From: Kondoa malvinella
Taxonomy: Eukaryota; Basidiomycota; Agaricostilbomycetes; Agaricostilbales; Kondoaceae
Assembly: GCA_039545315.1 (NCBI GenBank)
Contig: BCIM01000014.1
Span: forward strand, 1-64,000
Direction of reading: 5' to 3'
DNA: 64,000 nt
Shown here: piece after piece, positions 43,169-54,969 of the stretch
Position numbering within the stretch: position 1 is the first letter of the stretch
How the letters are laid out: every line of letters starts with the position of its first letter
Program-made: the position numbers and the translations under genes
The notes under the pieces: model-generated
What the model was told of the DNA's origin: nothing
Database searches by the model: none
What the model saw: the letters and a program-made list of their open reading frames with translations, nothing else

Positions 43169-45205
43169 TTAGGAAACCCAGAAAGCCCTGTAGCTGATAT
43201 GAGTTGCGCGCTTCAGGCTAATTCACGAAACTTACAGTCCGATCACGACGTAGAGCGCGACCAGCATGATACTGTTGTGGACATCAGCAATGAAACCTAG
43301 TAACGCAGCCTTGACTTACCCTTCAAGGTAGTTCGATTTGCCATCTGGTGAGACCGTCAGCTACTTTAAACAGTAATCTGTTGGTGAGACTGACCTTGCA
43401 ACAACGAATTGACAAGCATAACAGAGATGAAGAGACAGATGGTTTCAAAGTTCTGAACATATATCAGTACTCGGGCACTTTTATCCACCGGTAAGACTGA
43501 CTTCGAAGTAAAGAGTCAGTTCACGACCCATAGCCCAGCCAATAAGGACGAGAAGGGGAATAACACCAATAGCGATCTGAATGGATGATCCGACCGACAC
43601 TGCGGAATCGAATATGAGAAACAGGCGCTTACAAGAGAAGTATACTCACCTCCGATAACAATCTCCATCTTGCCTTTCGCAGCCATCCACACTGACACCA
43701 CGTCAGACAGGAACACGCAGAATGTCCCGATTTCATACCTGAGGTCAAGTGCTCTGCAGCGTTGCCGACGATAGGAATGAGGATAAGACTGAGAAATAGA
43801 CGTCAGATCGCTCAGGTAAGTGCACTATTGCCTCACCCAATGAAAGCTTTTGGAATGCCGTATTCGTCAGCGAATTCATCGATAGAATCGACCACTGCAC
43901 CGAACGCCTGAGCAAAGCGCAACAGCTTAGCAGATATTGACATACAGTAATCGGCACAGAAAGAGGTGATAACCGTGACGATGACTAGGCCGCTGACAGC
44001 TGCAGGTAAGCTCATTTTGACTTCATCCTCTTCGTCATCGTCTCCCGAAGCAGCTTCGAAAAGGTACGAGTGGGTCTTGAGCTGGAACCAGAGGTAGGTA
44101 GCTAAGGTCTGATATTGAATTGACATCCAGTAATGATAGACAAGCCATACCGTAGATCAAGAGCAGCATCTGTCGACAGACATTAGAATGGATGCCTGAC
44201 ATAGACAGCTCACTCACGATAGCGGTGCCACGACTGATGAAGAGCAGGCCTTCCAAGCCAGACTTTTTGGCTACTTCAGTGCCGACGTCTTCGCCCATTG
44301 CAAGGTAGTTGAAGAAACCGCCAGCAGCTACGGCCTTCTGGTTCGCATGGTATGCAGCAGGGATGATGAGGGTCGCGACGGCCAAAGTCAAGGTAGAAGC
44401 AGATGCTTGAGCTGCAGTGACTTGGAATTGAGTTTCGCTGAACTTGAAACCGGCAGCAAAGAAAGAGCAACCGAGCACGAGCAGCAAATTGGACAAGATG
44501 GATCCCAACATGGAAGTCTGTACGATGCGTAGCTGATTTTGAGAAAGAGCGATGATGCCGACGACTAGAAACTTTCGTCAACAATATTCACAGCTTGCAC
44601 GCTGGACGTACTAGCTTCAACCGCATTGCCAAAAGTAGCCTATCAATTGTTCAGCACAAATCATGGCAGGAACTGAATGCAGCGCTACGTTCAATAAGCC
44701 TGACAGCGTCTTTAATGTTGAGCAGACCTCCTAGAGGAACACAGACCGACCTCCTAAAGTTTGTCCGACCTTCATAGAGCATTGTTCAGTAGCATCTCCC
44801 AACATCTGTTTGGCTTGAATGGTCAGATGTCCCACGCCAAGATCAAAAAAGACATTGTGACTAACAGAAGCCAGAGGGACGATAGCGATAAAGCTAATGA
44901 TGAAGGTCCATGATGCGCCCCAGTGCAAGAAGTGAGAGAGGAAAGAGAAGGGAACAGCGATGAGCGCCAAATTCAACCATGTGCCAAAGACAAAGGTTTG
45001 GTACGATTTAAGGAAGGAAGGCTCGGCTTTCTTGTTGCTTCCGCCAGTCTGGTTGTCGTTCTATGCTTGCGCGGGTCAGCACATGTATCCCAGAGCGTTG
45101 TCGTGCGACTCACTGGAAGCAGAGAAGATCTTTCGTTTGGCGCTACAGGGGCACACCAACACCTCAGCTGTGCTCTAATAGCCTTTCAAGGATCAGCCTA
45201 CCCAT
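43169..45205 (-). CDS. VCX1: Vacuolar Ca2+/H+ exchanger (CAX/Vcx1 family)
   Basis: Moves cytosolic Ca2+ into the vacuole in exchange for protons. Exon 1 is ATGG; then APNERSSLLP, NDNQTGGSNKKAEPSFLKSY, the first helices AVPFSFLSHFLHWGASWTFI, and the alpha-1 repeat GDATEQCSMKVGQTLG + GLLN + ATFGNAVEA. GLLN is encoded by an 11-nt microexon at 44689-44699. Later: LGSILSNLLLVLGCSFFAAG, TLAVATLIIPAAYHANQKAV, an acidic loop GDDDEEDEVKMS, VITSFCADYCMSISAKL-like and the alpha-2 repeat GLILIPIVGNAAEHLTSVW with MEIVIGGVSVGSSIQIAIGV. Ends LAFWVS. The two acidic GNAxE motifs are present. More than ten exons. Confidence 0.92.
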
Positions 45206-45615
45206 TCTTGCGTTTGCAAAGCGTTATATATGGTGCAACACGGGCAAGACGTTCGACGCTCAAAATGGAAAGACTTTGAGAAAAGTGATCGCGTGGTTCG
45301 CGGTGCATTCTGGTTGCCAAATCTATAGCCCTCAGAAGGTCTTTGCATGCAGAGAAAACTCTACCGCGCGTGTGTCAAAGTTTTACCAGCATAACAAGAT
45401 GACGTCGAACCCCTAGTTCGGAGAATCTCTATGCCAAATGCATTGGATCATATACAATGATACAGACAAAACATTGAGGAACCTGGAAGACAGACCAACA
45501 CCATATACACTGCCAATATAGATGAGCGACCACAGACTGGGTTGAACAATGAACAGCAAAACTCACCTTTGCATTTACCCAGGGCATCGCAAGACCTGAC
45601 ATACCCCAACAAGTA
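45206..45615. other. Intergenic, nothing recognised
   Basis: About 410 nt between the CAX gene start and the 3' end of the next minus-strand gene. No coding block, RNA gene or repeat is evident. Confidence 0.4.
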
Positions 45616-46688
45616 TTACCGAGCACCTGCACCAACTGCATATTCCGTCTCTTCGATCCATTGATCCTCTTCCCGCTCTGGCACAACTTTTAGATCTGCT
45701 GTTCCTCTCCGCGCTCCCTTTTCCGATACATAGCGCTCCGCTTCCTCGTTGCTAACAACCTCATCTAGAAGATGAAAGCATGGCCATAAGCAAACCACTG
45801 TCGCGCCCAAGAAATTGCAGACTTACAAACGACGTTGCCCTGTCCACCACTGCTCTTCTGCGAGGAACTAGAGGCTCGAGTAGATGTAGAAGAAGAAGTA
45901 GATGATGATCTTCTCTTTAGCGACCTCTTTAATTTATCCGACCATTTGATGCTCTTTTCCTCTTCAACTTTTCCAGGCTCTTCATACTGTGATCGACTTT
46001 CAGGATGCTGCGCAGCGTTCTCTTTCGTTATCGTGCTATTCCTGCATATCGCTCGACCACAATCTTCTTCCTCGTCTGAATCTTCGAAAGCGTTTTCATC
46101 CACCGAGTTCGGCGTTCCAGCAGTCGACGAGGCAGAAGAACTTTCAGGATCCCTTTGTGTTGGTGCAGGGATTTCACCTCGTAATAGAGCAGCCCGGGCT
46201 GATACACCGCAAGAAATGGATGCTGAACGTCCTCTTGGTCTCTGTTCACCCAAATGGTCAGACGGCAAGAAGGTGCAGGCCATCACATAGCACACCTCTG
46301 CTTCCGGTAGAGGGGCAAAGCTAACTTTGGGAGAAGACTCTCCAGTCGAGCCAGAGTCCAAGCTCGAAGTGGACGACTCGGCCCTTGATCTGCCATTCTT
46401 AGAGTCGACATCTTTGTAACCAGGGGCAGACAGTGACCGCCTGCGAGAAGAGTCGTTCTTCGCTCTAGCGGCTTCAGCGGAAAAGACGTTGCCGGAAGGT
46501 GTAAATATGGACTTCAAGGTAGAGGCGAATGTTGGATTATGCTGTGGCTCGTTGGCGTTCTGTAGTATAGACTCGCCCGCATCTTGACGATAAACCAGCA
46601 GCGACGTCTTCTTGTCTACCCGAATGACCGAGACTTGAGGGTAGGCCCCTTGATCCTTGAATTGCTGATGTTGCATGACTTCCGACAT
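45616..46688 (-). CDS. Unrecognised disordered protein
   Basis: About 335 residues in two exons; intron donor GTAAGT, acceptor ctag near 45769. Starts MSEVMQHQQFKDQGAYPQVS, then SVIRVDKKTSLLVYRQDAGE, STLKSIFTPSGNVFSAEAAR, and a short conserved-looking stretch SPKVSFAPLPEAEVCYVMAC. After that it is Ser/Arg/Glu-rich with SIKWSDKLKRSLKRRSSSTS, and the last exon ends EETEYAVGAGAR. Basic and phosphosite-rich (RRRSLSAPGY and RGRSASISCG both fit kinase consensus sites). No domain recognised; perhaps a signalling or cytoskeletal regulator, but that is speculation. Confidence 0.55.
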
Positions 46689-46870
46689 TTTTGTGCGGCT
46701 ATTTTGAAGTATGGACAAACAAAATTGACAGCGACGCTTTGCTGCTATGAGAAGTACTAAGGCTGCATCACAGCGCAAGGCCTTTGCTATAAGTGAGATA
46801 AGGCTGATCTTGGTGGGAAGCAGAAAACAGTGGCCCCGCAGCCTCTAAAACGGATATGCAAGCAATGATT

Positions 46871-48005
46871 CTAATTATGTGTTTGCACACTAGCCCTCAG
46901 TACCTTACTGCTCACAGCATGTATGTCTACAGAAATCTTGTTCAGCTGTGCCAGGGTCTATTTTTGGGAAAAGCGAGAAATGAGGTCAGCCTTGTTCAGT
47001 CGCTGCCCGACTCGGCTCACCTGACTTATAAGCATAGGCGCCAGCTCTCCTTCTATCGTCAGGTTTGTGACTGTGCCCATAGCGGGTATGCTGGCCAATC
47101 CGACCAAAGCGTTGGTGCTTTTCGCTTCGGCTGTTGTGGGATCGATCAAAATGTCGACGTCTTGATCCTTGGGCCGTATTGCCTATAATATCATGTTAGA
47201 GGTAAGTCCTTTCGGACGGCGCTGAAGAAAACAAGACTTACCGCGCAGGCGCCAACGACCAAGCCAAACATTTCCACTCCGGCTTCAGCAAGAGCTAAAC
47301 TCGAAGCTGTGATTCCACTGATCCAGGTAGATTAGTACTCTCGTCAGACCAAGCACAGCTGACATACGAGCTAACGTCTTCCATCGGCCCATCGCACTCC
47401 AGCACCACCACAAATAGATCAATCACACTCTTTGGCAGTAGATCCAGGCGAAGAGAAGGTTTCAGAGCTTGTTCGACTTTCGCAGCTAAATGAGAAGCCT
47501 CCGTGTCCTAAGTCGCCGAATCAGCTCTGAAATTCGAAGTGAATTTGTGCGCACTCTGCCTGCTGTTTCATGTCTGTCTCGGCATGCGAAGGGAGCATAG
47601 CGGACTTCCACATTCAGTTGCGCAGAAGATGAGAATGGTGCATCACGCCGTATCGGATGTGGGCCATAACTTTGATTCTAAGGCATTAGAACCAGCTCTG
47701 TAGGATGTAGAGTATGACATACACGGCGCAGACTAACTTGGCGTGGCCAGTTTCTATATAAGCAGATCCGCTCGCTTGAGTGATGAGCCCAGTTTTCAGA
47801 ACTGTACACGCAAAGCGACATGACTATCCAGACAATACGACAGAGGTGAGAGCATACAGATTGGTCTAAGATTGCCTAATTCCCTGTCGTCTGCCCTTTT
47901 CTCAACTTCTTTGCCTTTTCTTGACGAGAGCACGTTGGCATGATATTGTATGGGATGCGACTCTGGTGCATTGAAGCGTCGTCTGTCTGCCTGTGTAGCT
48001 GCCAT
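46871..48005 (-). CDS. MTR3: RNA exosome ring subunit Mtr3 (EXOSC6), RNase PH-like
   Basis: Catalytically inactive RNase PH-fold subunit of the exosome core ring, for 3'-5' RNA decay and rRNA maturation. Exon 1 starts MAATQADRRRFNAPESHPIQ and ends LRPI; joined to FLKTGLITQASGSAYIETGH with KLVCAVY-G and PHPIRRDAPFSSSAQLNVEV. Then RYAPFA, HLAAKVEQALKPSLRLDLLP, KSVIDLFVVVLECDGPMEDV, GITASSLALAEAGVEMFGLV, DPTTAEAKSTNALVGLASIP and MGTVTNLTIEGELAPMLISQ, ending ISVDIHAVSSKVLRASVQTH. The YIETGxxKLVCAVYGP and DPTxxE blocks identify the Mtr3 branch. RNase PH catalytic residues are not expected. Divergent from RKI1, 333 nt between starts. Confidence 0.87.
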
Positions 48006-48338
48006 TAGATAGTATTTGGCTGTATATTGTCAAGCGATGTTTCCGCTTCACTGCACTTCCTGCAACAACCGAGTTCTGTCTTTCAAGCGACAGCAAGCCC
48101 AGCACAGGCATATCTGCCCAAATTCATACCCAAGCAAGCGCAGAATACCCTGAAGCTTATCAATTGGCTACGTCGCTTAGGGCGTCAATCTGCCGTCATG
48201 CCTTCAGTTTGTGCTCGCGCGTTTTGAAGACGTAATGATTCTCATGTTCAGGACTTCTTTCTTTCCACTTTTTTCCCTCTTTGCTTCTCCTTCGAAAACG
48301 TACAACAGCCTGCTGTGACTGCTATTTCCCAATTACCG
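48006..48338. promoter_or_regulatory. Divergent intergenic region MTR3 / RKI1
   Basis: The region between two head-to-head starts should hold both promoters. It has a T/C-rich stretch at about 48255-48300 (ttctttctttccacttttttccctctttgc), a common fungal promoter feature before a start codon. No specific factor site is assigned. Confidence 0.4.
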
Positions 48339-50059
48339 ATGACAACATTGGAAGGCTCGCAGCAAGATGCAAAGCGACCCGTCTCCCCCTCTACACCAGT
48401 AGACAACACTCTATCAAGCTCGCCTGCAACAATGTCTTCACAATTGACAGACCGTCTGTCCGAAGTACCAATAACTTCGCAAGGCACAGCAGACTTTAAC
48501 CACAAATCTAATCCTCCAGAGCGGCCGCATATCTACACTGCAGATTCACAAATGGGTCTAGGCTCAATGGCCAGCTATGTGCCTTCTGTAGCTGCCAGAT
48601 CAACATTAGCAACCATGCTCGAACAAAATCCACCTTCGAAAATCTCCGCTACTCCAGACAGTCGATTAGGCAAACAGACAAAACAGACGGCCAACAAAGT
48701 CGCAAAGACTTTGGATGTTGTTGAAGAAGCAAAGAAGCTGGCTGCTTATACTGCAGTGGACAGGCATGTAAAGCCGGAACATAAAGTCATTGGGATAGGC
48801 AGTGGAAGCACAGTGCCCTACGTCGTAGATAGAATACTGCATCAAGGGGAAGAAGTCAATGCTGGGAGATGGTTCATACCGACAGGTGTGCCTAATAACG
48901 AAGGCAAGGGTGACAAATTATGGCTTACCTAACTACTCAGGCTTTCAAAGCAAAGAGCTGATAGTGAAAGCCGGCCTTCATCTAGGAGATGTTGATCAAT
49001 TCCCTGTGATCGACATAACGATTGACGGAGCGGACGAGGTAGATCACCAGCTCAATGTAATCAAGGGAGGTGGAGCTTGTCATTTGCGAGAAAAGGTGCT
49101 TTTTAAGGGCAGAGAAGGTGGCACGCAGTACGCTGATACTTTGGAACAGGTCCTGGCGGAAGCAGCGTTAGAATTCATAATAGTAAGAGACGAGCTAGCG
49201 TGCCAGCGTCCAACTCATGCCGTAATAAAGGTCGCGGACCATCGCAAGAACAGTCCAGTACTAGGCCAGGTGAGTGGTACGGTCCTTCGTACACAGAGTG
49301 TTGAGCATGTCTTTTGTTCTCGCAGTCATGGCAGCAAGGCGTACCGATAGAGGTCATTCCTTTTGCGTGGAGCAAAGGTATGTAGCTTCATAGCACAGCT
49401 TTCTTAACGCTGACGAGTCCGTGTGCAGTCTTCCAGAACCTTACAACTGTTCCTGGAGTTGTGACACCAAAACTGCGCATGGGCAAAGCAAAAGCAGGAG
49501 TGCGTAATCGGATGATGTATCATATGAAAATGCTTACTACTTCTATAGCCCGTGGTAACAGATAATGGGTCAGTTTGATGGTATCTTCTCCTTACAACCT
49601 GTTGACTGACTGCCCGTAGCAACTTTGTAATCGATGCTGTCTTCGATGAGCGTGCGTACCTCTTCTGATTATACATACGGGATAGGACTGACCGAGCGAC
49701 AGTACATATGCGCTCGCCTGAAGACCTCTTACACAAGATCAAAATGCTCACAGGCGTAGTCGAAGTCGGGCTATTCTGTGGAATGGCAAAAGCTGCGTAT
49801 GTCGCCCGTCATACTGTGTCGAGCGAGCTAAAAACGAGCGCAGGTACTTTGGAAATGCGGACGGCAGTGTCTCGGTTCGGGTGAGTTGTTAATTTGCTTT
49901 CTTGGGAAGAACAAGCTGAGACTGAGTGACCGCCACAGTGGGACGATGGACGTAAGGAAGCATCTCCTTCGTGTGTTCTCTCATACTCAAGTCGGCAGTT
50001 TTATAGAGGTGGATCGAGTAGACAAGAGGGCAGAGCTGGAGAAGGAAGACTCGGAATGA
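48339..50059 (+). CDS. RKI1: Ribose-5-phosphate isomerase with long N-terminal extension
   Basis: Interconverts ribose-5-phosphate and ribulose-5-phosphate in the non-oxidative pentose phosphate pathway. The RpiA core begins near residue 125: [17 protein letters not shown], then [18 protein letters not shown] (substrate loop GSGST), [40 protein letters not shown] (DGADE catalytic motif), [31 protein letters not shown] and [20 protein letters not shown]. The end is spliced to VSVRWDDGQ and [16 protein letters not shown]. About 120 residues precede the core ([20 protein letters not shown] and following), Ser/Pro/Thr-rich; the family normally lacks this. An internal ATG such as that of MSSQLTDRL could be the real start. 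The last intron (55 nt) is inferred. Confidence 0.9.
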
Positions 50060-50345
50060 GGCTAGAAGTAGTAATAGACTATCATTATTGTACAATCGCA
50101 TTTCAACACTATACATGAAACTCTATGGTGACAATAGGCCTAGGCATAAGAAGGAACCAGAACACTGAATACTACAGACGCAAGAGGAGACACCTGGGCA
50201 AGCAAACAAGGTGAAGCAGGCGAAGAACATGCCAGTCAGCTGAGCATGTACGCTGGCTCAAATCTGGGTATCGACATGCATTGAAATACTTGACGCTGTG
50301 CTACTGTTCCAATGACATTGTCTTCAGCTGTCACAGATGACGAGA

Positions 50346-50834
50346 TCAGACTGCGGCTACGTAGAGACTCTTGTGAGGACGTACCTGCACGCCATGCCAC
50401 TTCTGTAGCTCTTCCCGCAACACTCCATTGACCATCTGGTGTTGCTTGATGGTGGTCAAGCCCTTGAAAGATCAATCAGCAAAAGCGTCAGGTAGACTCA
50501 GCACCAGCAGACTTACCTTGAATTCAGAATACCGTATCGAGATTGCATAGAAAGACCCGCAGCCGCCTGATACATCTTGACATGATATTTCAGCTCCAGT
50601 GAATTTGGACTCTGTAGCGAAACACAACAGTCAAGACTATCGCACAGCGACAAAAGCCAGTACTATCGCACGTAGTCTCTTTAGGACAGAGACCTCTTCG
50701 TCTGTTGGTTCCTCTGCATCTTCTGGAATTGGCTGTGTGCTGGCGAGTTTGGCCCTCGAAGTCGTCGAGAATTGCTGTAGACTGGGCAGATAGCTGCGCC
50801 TGCTGATGTTGATGCTCCTCCTGATTGCTAGCAT
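50346..50834 (-). CDS. BOL3: Mitochondrial BolA-like protein 3
   Basis: Works with Grx5/Nfu1 in late delivery of 4Fe-4S clusters in mitochondria. N-terminus MLAIRRSINISRRSYLPSLQ is a good targeting peptide (basic, no acids). Then DAEEPTDEEVSVLKRLRAIV and, after an intron, the BolA core KFTGAEISCQDVSGGCGSFY with AISIRYSEFKGLTTIKQHQM and VNGVLREELQKWHGVQ, matching the Bol3 GGCGSxYAI ... IKQHQxVN signature. The C-terminus is ambiguous: reading on gives VRPHKSLYVAAV, while CAG|GTACGT is a strong donor that could splice to an exon reading RQVFQCMSIPRFEPAYMLS ending near 50236. Divergent from COX15, with 104 nt between starts. Confidence 0.88.
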
Positions 50835-50938
50835 GTTGATCGTGTTGGTCGTATCGCTCCAATCAGCGGTCTGATATTTCGACAGTGATCGACTCGTCTC
50901 TTGATCCTGTTCAGCGACTTTGCCCTTTTCTTTTGTGG
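50835..50938. promoter_or_regulatory. Short divergent promoter region BOL3 / COX15
   Basis: Only 104 nt separate the two start codons. Both products act in mitochondria (iron-sulphur delivery and heme A synthesis), so a shared bidirectional promoter is likely. No binding site is identified. Confidence 0.5.
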
Positions 50939-52700
50939 ATGAGCTTGTTTCTGCCTGTGGCCAGCTTAAACAGCTGCAGCAGGTGCTTGATACCGTTGAG
51001 CGCCAGAAGGGCTGCCTCTACAATTTCAAGACCCCTTCGCATCAGAACAATACTGCCAAAGAGTGACGCGCCAGCTAGCGTACTCTCCCGAAGCTACTTC
51101 AATGCTTTCGCGCCCTCAAGAAATCCTTCTGCTGCTCTAGGCCTTGGCAGATCGTCCTTGATCGCCACTTTCTCACCTCGCTTCAACTCGTCTAGCTATT
51201 TCACGCGCTCCTTTACCTCTTCAAGTACAAGGAACTCAGCAGATCTGTTATCGCATGAAGCACCACCTGCACAAGAGCAGCGATTACCGCCCTTGCCCAC
51301 TTTGACGCATCCAGCAGTAGCATATTACTTGGTTGGCATTGCAACGCTTGTATTCGCTATCGTCGTAATCGGCGGCCTGACAAGATTGACGGAGAGCGGA
51401 TTGAGCATAACGGAATGGAATTTGGTCACTGGCACGCTGCCTCCGCTGAATGAGGAAGATTGGATAGAGGAATTGCGAAAATATCGGTTATCGCCTGAAG
51501 GTAGATTGTACGGTGTCTCTAGACTATGAAGACAGGAAAATCGCTCATATTTCATGCAGAATGAATAAGAACATTACAATGTCTGAATTCAAGAATATCT
51601 ACCTGATGGAATATGGTCATCGCTTACTAGGTCGTGTCATTGGCCTAGCCTTCCTCTGTAGGTCTTATAATGCATGTCTCAGACGAAAGATTGACCTGTT
51701 CAACAGTACCGATCCCCTTCTTTGCCTACAAACGAATGCTGTCTCGCCCGACTGGCCGCCAACTTTTCCTCATAGCTTCTCTCATCGGTTGTCAAGGCGC
51801 TCTAGGATGGTACATGGTCAAATCTGGTTTAACACAAGAAGCACTAGCAGAAGCCAACCCCTCTGGTGTACCGCGAGTCTCACAATATCGGCTAGCGGCA
51901 CATTTGGGCATGGCATTTGCGGTGTATGCTTTGACAATTAGAGCGGCGCAAGGGATATTGCAGGACTGGAACATGGCCAAAGGGCTGGGTGTAAAAGGCG
52001 CGTCATCAGTCGGCGAGGCTGTCAAGGTGTTGCATTCGCGCTCGGCTGGGAGGATGAGGATGCTGGCTGGTGCTATGACTGGTCTTGTCTTCTTGACAGC
52101 TATTTCTGGTGAGCTTCTACTGTATGTAGTAGAGTGATGATGCTGACAGTATTATCAGGCGCATTCGTCGCTGGTCTCGATGCTGGACTATTATACAACA
52201 CTTTCCCTTATATGGGCGACAGTATCATTCCTCCGACTTCGGAACTCTACGACCCAATGTATGCCCGACGACCAGATCAGTCAGACCTTATACATCGCAA
52301 TGTGTTTGAAAATCCAACGACAGTTCAATTCGACCATCGTCTGCTGGCGATCACAACTCTTACTTCTGCTATTGCACTAGCAGTATACGCTGGCCGACCT
52401 GCTATTCGATCAGCAATACCGAGGAAGGCATTGCGACACATGCGCGAAATTGCGGCCATGGCATGCATACAAGCCACTTTGGGCATTTCGACACTCGTTT
52501 GGATGGTACCTACCTCTTTGGCTTCGTTGCATCAAGCTGGTAGTCTCGTACTTCTTACATTCTCTGTGATGGCTGTGACTAGCCTCCGGAGACCAGGGTG
52601 AGTGTCGCTTTCATTTGAACTGCTGGCCAAGCTGAAAGTCGAAAACAGATATGCCGCTCATGTCTGGCTGAGACGGCATGCTATGAGAAACATACCATAG
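50939..52700 (+). CDS. COX15: Heme A synthase Cox15
   Basis: Mitochondrial inner-membrane protein that oxidises heme O to heme A for cytochrome c oxidase. Leader MSLFLPVASLNSCSRCLIPL with many Arg/Ser and no acids fits mitochondrial import. Then PAVAYYLVGIATLVFAIVVI (TM1), GGLTRLTESGLSITEWNLVT with GTLPPLNEEDW, EFKNIYLMEYGHRLLGRVIG (heme-binding His block), IASLIGCQGALGWYMVKSGL, RVSQYRLAAHLGMAFAVYAL, LTAISGAFVAGLDAGLLYNT with FPYMG, VQFDHRLLAITTLTSAIALA, and ACIQATLGISTLVWMVPTSL with LASLHQAGSLVLLT. Conserved histidines are present. Ends AMRNIP. Four to five exons. Confidence 0.95.
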
Positions 52701-53033
52701 ATAAAGCATTGTAACTTATTAGACAGCACACAACTCTCCATTGCATGCACACTTTATTATTGCTGACTAAGCATCCGACCTCGCGTCGCGAATAGCGTCG
52801 ACTGTGTTCAGCCATCTTCCGCTTTTGGCGTTTAGATCAAGCCAGCAAGGCACAAAAGAGGTCTCGCGCAATTGTGATACCGCTTGAAAGGATCCAGCAG
52901 GCCCTTTCCTTTTTGAACAAAGTTCCAAGTCAAAGATCCGAACCGCTTCTCGAGCTTCCCTGCATTTCTCAAGCCCGTTTGGATCTCTTTGCTCGTGTTG
53001 TCGTTGCACACAAGCGACCACTAGCCTGCGAAT
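52701..53033. other. Intergenic, nothing recognised
   Basis: About 330 nt between COX15 and BCY1. A minus-strand frame at 52767-53021 shows no protein features and I treat it as chance. Confidence 0.4.
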
Positions 53034-54800
53034 ATGGCAAACACTTCTTCAGAAGCATACTCTGCCATTCTGAATGAACTCAATCGCGAAGTCACCAAAG
53101 CGAAACCTCAAGACGTTTGGCAATTCTGCGCTAATTGGGTCAGTGCTTTCATCCAAGGGCGCAGCTGGAGATGCTTAAATCTGTTGACTGCAGTTCAATG
53201 GCAAATTGGAGGAGCAGCGTCGGGAAGCTCGAGGGATAGTCTCACCATCAAACTCAGCAAATCATTCTGGCGCATCCCGGCCTACTTCTCCTCAAGCTTC
53301 CTCTTTCGGCAATCCACCTTCTCCCATGGGCAGACCGCCCGTCAAGAAGAAGAACTCGATTCCATCAATGGTCGGCAAAGGTTACAGCTTCGGCGGTGGT
53401 GGTTCAACACCTTTTGGCATGCCTTCGCATCTTGCCAATCCAGACTCTATGCCTTCGCCTTACTCTGAGAATCCGCCTTCAGACGATGAGCGTGGCATGG
53501 GCTATGCTGGACCTATAACCGCCGCAACGAGGCAATCTCATTCCAGCACACCGAAATCGCCCTTGCGTGGTAATTCGCGCGGAGTCAAAGAAGAGTCGGA
53601 CGAAGAAGAGGTGGATGATCCACGAGACCGATCGCGCAACCCGTCTTCGTCTTCGGCCTCACCGGTCGGAATTCCAGTAGGCTACAACCTTGGCCGCAGG
53701 ACTTCTGTCTCTGCCGAATCATTGGACCCTTCAGCTACCTCTGATCTACCCAAAACTGTGATCCCCAAATCAAGCTCGCAACGCTCCCGCATAGAAACCT
53801 CAATCAAAAACAACCTACTCTTCCGCAACCTAGACGAAGATCAGCACAACGATGTCTTGAACGCCATGAAAGAAGTCCGCGTCCCACAAGGTACTCAAGT
53901 CATTGTCCAAGGCGCTGTGGGCGACTTTTTCTACGTTGTCGAAAGCGGTTCTTTCGAAGTTTGGGTCAAACCGCCTACCAGCCATACTTACGATCCAGTA
54001 ACCAAAATTGCTACGCCAAATCAATCTGCACCAGCTAAATTAGTAGCCAAGATCGAAGCGGGTGGATCGTTTGGCGAGTTGGCGCTGATGTACAATGCCC
54101 CTCGAGCAGCCACTGTTGTTGCCGTGGCGCAGACTTCGACTCTATGGGCGTTGGATCGAGTGACCTTCAGGAGCATATTGATGGAGCATACCTCACGCAA
54201 GAGAAAGATGTACGAGCTCTTTTTGGCTGAAGTCGGCATCCTGGTCAGCTTGCAACCCCAAGAGAGGTCCAAGATTGCGGATGCGCTGGAGGAGAAGGTG
54301 TACGAAGAGGGAGAAGCGGTTGTGGTTGAGGGAGAGGTTGGCAAGAATTTTTATATCATAGAGAGCGGTCAGGCGGAAGTGTCGAAACGCAGAGGTGGTC
54401 GAGGAGACGAGGAGCGTGTGAGCATGTTGAGCCGCGGTGACTACTTTGGTGGTATGCCTCTCCCTTTACCAGCCTGGATCTTGTACTGATCATGTGTCTG
54501 GCAGAACTTGCGCTGCTCAACTCGGCACCTCGTGCTGCAACAGTCAGAGCTGCGAGAGGAGCAGGTCGCCTTCGCGTAGCTACCCTTGGTATTGACGCCT
54601 TCAATCGTCTCCTGGGCAGCTGTGTCGACATTTTACAACGTCGTGCAGAACATCAGTACGGCTCGGCAGTCGCCAACAACACGCCTCGTGGTTCCAGTGC
54701 TGGCTTGGAAGCGCCTCTACCCAGCGGTAGTCTCAGAAGCACTCGCGCTTCCTTCTCACAGAACCAACAGCCGCATCACGTCAACCCGGTTTCTTCTTGA
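53034..54800 (+). CDS. BCY1: cAMP-dependent protein kinase regulatory subunit
   Basis: Binds and inhibits the PKA catalytic subunit; cAMP releases it. N-terminal dimerisation/docking helices ANTSSEAYSAILNELNREVT and KPQDVWQFCANWFNGKLEEQ (split by an intron). A long Ser/Pro-rich linker contains the autoinhibitory site YNLGRRTSVSAES (RRTS with a phosphorylatable Ser). cNMP domain A: NNLLFRNLDEDQHNDVLNAM, VIVQGAVGDFFYVVESGSFE, phosphate-binding GGSFGELALMYNAPRAATVV. Domain B: LVSLQPQERSKIADALEEKV, VEGEVGKNFYIIESGQAEVS, YFGELALLNSAPRAATVRA after the last intron. The two PRAAT motifs are intact. C-terminal tail disordered, ending HHVNPVSS. Confidence 0.96.
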
Positions 54801-54969
54801 TTTTATTGTATTTCTCAGGACTCTTTGTAATATCGTATTGGTGGGCCTAAGGGATGCAATACCAAACTTTTTTGCTTGTGCTATGATAGATGCGTCGTTT
54901 CAATGCGTCTAATATGCCTATCCTATGCTTTCTACCGAATGATGATGCTGAATAAATTACATGAATGCT

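Noticed and set aside
44731..44750. 20-nt intron in the CAX gene
   Set aside because: A 51-nt intron from the same donor plus the 11-nt exon gives the exact conserved motif, whereas the 20-nt option adds an extra glycine and an insertion.
45765..46290. Plus-strand frames antisense to the disordered protein at 45616-46688
   Set aside because: Serine/leucine-rich shadows of the Ser/Arg/Glu-rich coding strand; no independent start or splice context.
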